A stretch of DNA of 8,509 bases from Clostridium sp. (GTDB taxonomy: Bacteria; Bacillota; Clostridia; Clostridiales; Clostridiaceae): contig JAAZGI010000436.1 of NCBI GenBank assembly GCA_012511315.1, forward strand, positions 1 through 8,509, in the 5' to 3' direction. This document shows positions 6,182 to 8,509 of this stretch, one piece after another. The notes under the pieces were generated by a model. That model did no database searches, was not told where the DNA came from, and was given only the letters and a program-made list of their open reading frames with translations. Position numbers and translations under genes: made by a program. The number at the start of each line of letters is the position of its first letter. The first letter of the stretch is position 1.

Positions 6182-6553
6182 ATGGAAAAAGGATTCTTTA
6201 AAAACATCGGCAAGACCCTTAAAATATTATCACAAGTTTTATTTTGGGCCACTCTATTTCTATCCCTCGTCTTACTTTTCTATGGATTTTTCTTAATTGC
6301 CAAGCATGATTACTATACCTTTTCAGAAGTTAAAGAAATCACCAAAACTCAATACTTCATTGATTTAGCCAGAGGACTGGATTACAAAACACAGCCCTAT
6401 GAAGGACTTCAGTTTATGAAAATATCACCCTTCTTAGCCATTTTCTCCATCACCGCCCTACCTCTTTATGCTTTGGGGTCAATTGTTGACATCCTAAAAT
6501 CCCAGCTTATAATCCAACAAAGAAGGGCTGAAGAAGAACTCAAATCCAACTAA
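6182..6553 (+). CDS. Unrecognised small two-helix membrane protein
   Basis: I do not recognise this 123-residue protein. It has a basic N-terminus (K3, K8, K11, K14), a long hydrophobic helix at about 16-40, a polar loop at about 41-77 rich in aromatic residues (YY at 44-45, then Y58, Y68, Y73), a second hydrophobic helix at about 80-103, and a charged C-terminal tail with RR at 114-115 followed by a run of glutamates. By the positive-inside rule both ends lie in the cytoplasm and the loop outside. I chose the ATG at 6182 because GGAG lies 11 bases before it. The frame stays open upstream to an ATG at 6101, but those extra 27 residues have no ribosome binding site. A terminator-like hairpin follows about 70 bases after the stop, so it seems to be transcribed alone. 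The length and hydrophobic pattern support a real gene. Confidence 0.75.
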   Translation: MEKGFFKNIGKTLKILSQVLFWATLFLSLVLLFYGFFLIAKHDYYTFSEVKEITKTQYFIDLARGLDYKTQPYEGLQFMKISPFLAIFSITALPLYALGSIVDILKSQLIIQQRRAEEELKSN

Positions 6554-6620
6554 TTATATTATTGAAAAAATAAGAGGTTAAAACACCCATCAGTAGTTTA
6601 TACATTTAGGAAAAGCAGTA

Positions 6621-6657
6621 AACAGGCAAAGCTCAAAGATTGAGAGCTTTGTCTGTT
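6621..6657 (+). terminator. Terminator-like hairpin after the 6182 gene
   Basis: A 14-bp stem with a single G-U pair joins AACAGGCAAAGCTC (6621-6634) and GAGCTTTGTCTGTT (6644-6657) around a 9-base loop. It is followed by CCTTATATTTTTA, a broken T-run. It lies 67 bases after the stop codon at 6553 and probably ends that transcript. Confidence 0.65.
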
Positions 6658-6698
6658 CCTTATATTTTTAAACTCATATTATAAAATTTATTGAAATT

Positions 6699-6724
6699 TA
6701 TACCTCTAAACAGCTTTAGGTATA
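6699..6724. repeat. Small inverted repeat
   Basis: TATACCT (6699-6705) and AGGTATA (6718-6724) are perfectly complementary around a 12-base centre, which can add three more pairs with a bulge. It lies about 300 bases before the lipoprotein gene. It might be an operator, but nothing links it to a promoter. Confidence 0.3.
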
Positions 6725-6967
6725 AGGCTATTACTACAGCTTTTCAAGCAAACTACTATTAAATCAAGAAATACTATTATAAACAAGACTTGAATGAATC
6801 TTCTGAACTTAATAGTCGGAGACTTATTTTGTTAATTTCAATACAATAGTTGCTGTTTGTGTTAAATTAATACTTTATGATGAGGTGATTGTAACTTCAG
6901 CTACTCTTATTGCTCTGTTGATCCGCCTAAATGGAATGACTGTCAGCACCTAAGCATGCATACCACT

Positions 6968-6996
6968 TTGCTTTGATAAGTTTAATTGTTGATACT
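6968..6996 (+). promoter_or_regulatory. Weak candidate promoter for the lipoprotein gene
   Basis: TTGCTT (6968-6973) and GATACT (6991-6996) are 17 bp apart. The -10 matches at five of six positions but the -35 only at three. Transcription would start near 7003, giving a leader of some 24 bases that contains the AAGGAG ribosome binding site at 7015-7020. Confidence 0.25.
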
Positions 6997-7026
6997 TTCA
7001 AAAATTTTTATAAAAAGGAGTTTTAT

Positions 7027-8472
7027 ATGAAAAAGAAATATCTATCCATTATTGCTGCAATAAGCCTTTTAACAGGTCTTGTAGCCGGTTGTACACCAGA
7101 TTCTACTCCCAGCACAACTACCACAGAAACCTCTAGCAAATCCCAAGATTACGATGTCGTGGTAGTGGGCGGTGGCGCCGCTGGACTAACTGCTGCAATT
7201 ACTGCTGCTGAAGAAGGAGCTAAGGTTGCTTTGCTTGAAAAACTCAGTTTTGTTGGCGGAAGCACTATGTTATCAGGCGGTATTGTTTATGGCGTCAATT
7301 CAGAAATTCATAAATCAGCTGGTGTCGAAGATTCCCCTGAGGATTTAGCAAGTTATTGGTCCGAACGAGCTCAAGGTAAAAATGATCTCGACGTTTTAAG
7401 ATTTGTTGCCGAACACTCCGGCGAAACCATGGATTGGATCGTAGAGCGCGGAGTTAAATTTGGAGAACCTTATCCAACTGGAACAAGTCCAGTGAAAAGA
7501 GCTGTTTCCACTGACAACGGTGGTGCTGGAATCATTAAGCCCTTAAAAGAACACGCTGAATCAAAAGGTGTTGAGTTCTTTTTAGAAACACCAGTAAAAG
7601 AATTAATTATAGTAGATGGTGTGGTTACAGGTGTTAAAGCAATACAAAAAGACGGACAAGAAAAGGTATTTAATGCAAAATCTGTGATTCTAACAACTGG
7701 TGGTTTTGATCACAATGAAGATCTAATGAAAGAATACGCCTCTCGTTCTTTAAACCACCACTCTTTTGCTAGTTCTGGTAATACAGGCGATGGTTTACTT
7801 ATGGCTAGTGATGCTGGTGCACAAGTTATCTCCAATGGCGGAACCATCGGATTCCGACGGGTAAAAGATGAACCATCCTACACAACGCCTGTTTCCTCTC
7901 TTATGTGGATGCCATACCTATATGTCAACAGCAATGGAGAACGGTTTGTCAATGAAACAATTGATTACCCCATATTCTATGAAGAGCTAATCAAACAACC
8001 AGAGCAAATTGGATATCTAGTTTTTGATGCGAATACTTATGTTGAAACCTTAGATGACGCTGTCGAAAAGGGCGTTGCCTTTAAATCTGAAACATTAGCT
8101 GACTTAGCTCAGGCAATGGGCGTTGATCCAGCCACATTTGAATCTACTGTAGAAAATTATAATGCTATGATAGCTGGTGGAGAAGATACAGCCTTTGGTA
8201 AAGACCTTACCGACCATAAGCCAATTGACTCTCCCGCCTACTATGCATTAGTAGTGGAACCGGCGATTCTTGGAACCATGTCTGGGATTAAAACAAACCT
8301 TGATGCTGAAGTTTTAAACGGCGATGATGAACCCATTAAAGGTCTTTATGCAGCTGGTGAAATTGCAAACGGAAGTTTCTTTAATCTTGAGTACCCAGCA
8401 AGCGGAACTTCAATCCAAATGTCACTTACATTTGGACGTATCGCAGGTAGTAAAGCGGCAGCCAATAAATAA
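7027..8472 (+). CDS. Secreted FAD-binding lipoprotein oxidoreductase (FAD_binding_2 family)
   Basis: This 481-residue flavoenzyme should be anchored on the outer face of the membrane. It opens with a lipoprotein signal peptide (KKK, hydrophobic core 6-19, lipobox VAGC with C22) and a Ser/Thr-rich linker (23-40). The FAD domain follows: the dinucleotide motif GGGAAG at 48-53, the ribose-binding E71, VGGSTMLSGG at 76-85, TTGGF at 223-227, GLYAAGE at 439-445 and TFGRIAG at 468-474. It belongs with fumarate and urocanate reductases and 3-ketosteroid dehydrogenases. By alignment from memory, the fumarate-reductase catalytic residues are replaced, while Y314, Y456 and G460 fit the ketosteroid dehydrogenase active site. 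The substrate is therefore unknown. No FMN-binding, heme or Tat motif is present, so electrons must come from a partner not seen here. The ATG at 7027 has AAGGAG 6 bases upstream; a longer TTG start would spoil the signal peptide. Confidence 0.85.
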   Translation: MKKKYLSIIAAISLLTGLVAGCTPDSTPSTTTTETSSKSQDYDVVVVGGGAAGLTAAITAAEEGAKVALLEKLSFVGGSTMLSGGIVYGVNSEIHKSAGVEDSPEDLASYWSERAQGKNDLDVLRFVAEHSGETMDWIVERGVKFGEPYPTGTSPVKRAVSTDNGGAGIIKPLKEHAESKGVEFFLETPVKELIIVDGVVTGVKAIQKDGQEKVFNAKSVILTTGGFDHNEDLMKEYASRSLNHHSFASSGNTGDGLLMASDAGAQVISNGGTIGFRRVKDEPSYTTPVSSLMWMPYLYVNSNGERFVNETIDYPIFYEELIKQPEQIGYLVFDANTYVETLDDAVEKGVAFKSETLADLAQAMGVDPATFESTVENYNAMIAGGEDTAFGKDLTDHKPIDSPAYYALVVEPAILGTMSGIKTNLDAEVLNGDDEPIKGLYAAGEIANGSFFNLEYPASGTSIQMSLTFGRIAGSKAAANK

Positions 8473-8509
8473 CCGGAACATCCATTAACTCTAACCATAT
8501 TAATCTTAA

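Larger units (their letters stand above)
6554..7026. other. AT-rich spacer before the lipoprotein gene
   Basis: Apart from a terminator-like hairpin (6621-6657), a small inverted repeat (6699-6724) and a weak promoter candidate (6968-6996), this stretch shows little structure. A plus-strand frame of 45 codons (6816-6950, stop at 6951-6953) has a hydrophobic part reading VIVTSATLIALLIRLNG. It has no ATG or ribosome binding site, and its only plausible start is GTG at 6885. It could be a gene fragment or chance. Confidence 0.5.

Noticed and set aside
6986..7014. TTGTTG and TATAAA 17 bp apart as the lipoprotein gene promoter
   Set aside because: The -10 directly abuts the ribosome binding site, so transcription would start after it and the leader would lack it.
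6973..7026. Upstream TTG start extending the flavoenzyme by 18 residues
   Set aside because: The internal ATG at 7027 has AAGGAG at good spacing and gives a clean lipoprotein signal peptide; the extension would bury it.

Overview
The window looks like a piece of chromosome from a low-GC, Gram-positive anaerobe of the Clostridia/Eubacteriales type. Four things support this: the ftsK (spoIIIE-like) - rimO - pgsA gene order on one strand, which is typical of Firmicutes; strong AGGAGG-type ribosome binding sites; AT-rich intergenic DNA; and a secreted FAD lipoprotein of a kind common in anaerobic Firmicutes. The species cannot be named from the sequence alone.

Layout. Bases 1-502 hold no gene. 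They contain a bidirectional terminator (130-159) and two degenerate 14-bp tandem repeat arrays downstream of pgsA. Bases 503-2471 hold the minus-strand pair rimO and pgsA, which overlap by 17 bp and are probably co-transcribed. Bases 2472-2957 form an AT-rich spacer with a terminator for ftsK, a candidate minus-strand promoter, a nested inverted-repeat block and an 11-bp tandem array. They probably form a long rimO leader. Bases 2958-5720 hold ftsK/spoIIIE, also on the minus strand. Bases 5721-6181 are a divergent spacer with possible promoters in both directions and a short, probably decayed coding remnant. Two plus-strand genes follow: an unrecognised 123-residue two-helix membrane protein (6182-6553), and a 481-residue FAD-binding lipoprotein (7027-8472). 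They are separated by a terminator-like hairpin and about 370 bp of mostly featureless AT-rich DNA.

How the genes relate. FtsK/SpoIIIE pumps chromosome DNA through the septum. RimO modifies ribosomal protein S12. PgsA makes the phosphatidylglycerol-phosphate precursor of anionic lipids. They are neighbours by conserved synteny rather than parts of one pathway. The two plus-strand genes appear to be an accessory segment next to this housekeeping block.

The points most worth a second look are three. The lipoprotein flavoenzyme lacks the fumarate-reductase catalytic arginines but carries a Tyr/Tyr/Gly set resembling 3-ketosteroid dehydrogenases and related enone-active enzymes. Short repeat arrays sharing an AGCCAAA core lie in opposite orientation on either side of rimO-pgsA. 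The rimO leader is unusually long and structured. No CRISPR array, rRNA, complete tRNA, insertion sequence or known riboswitch class was recognised.
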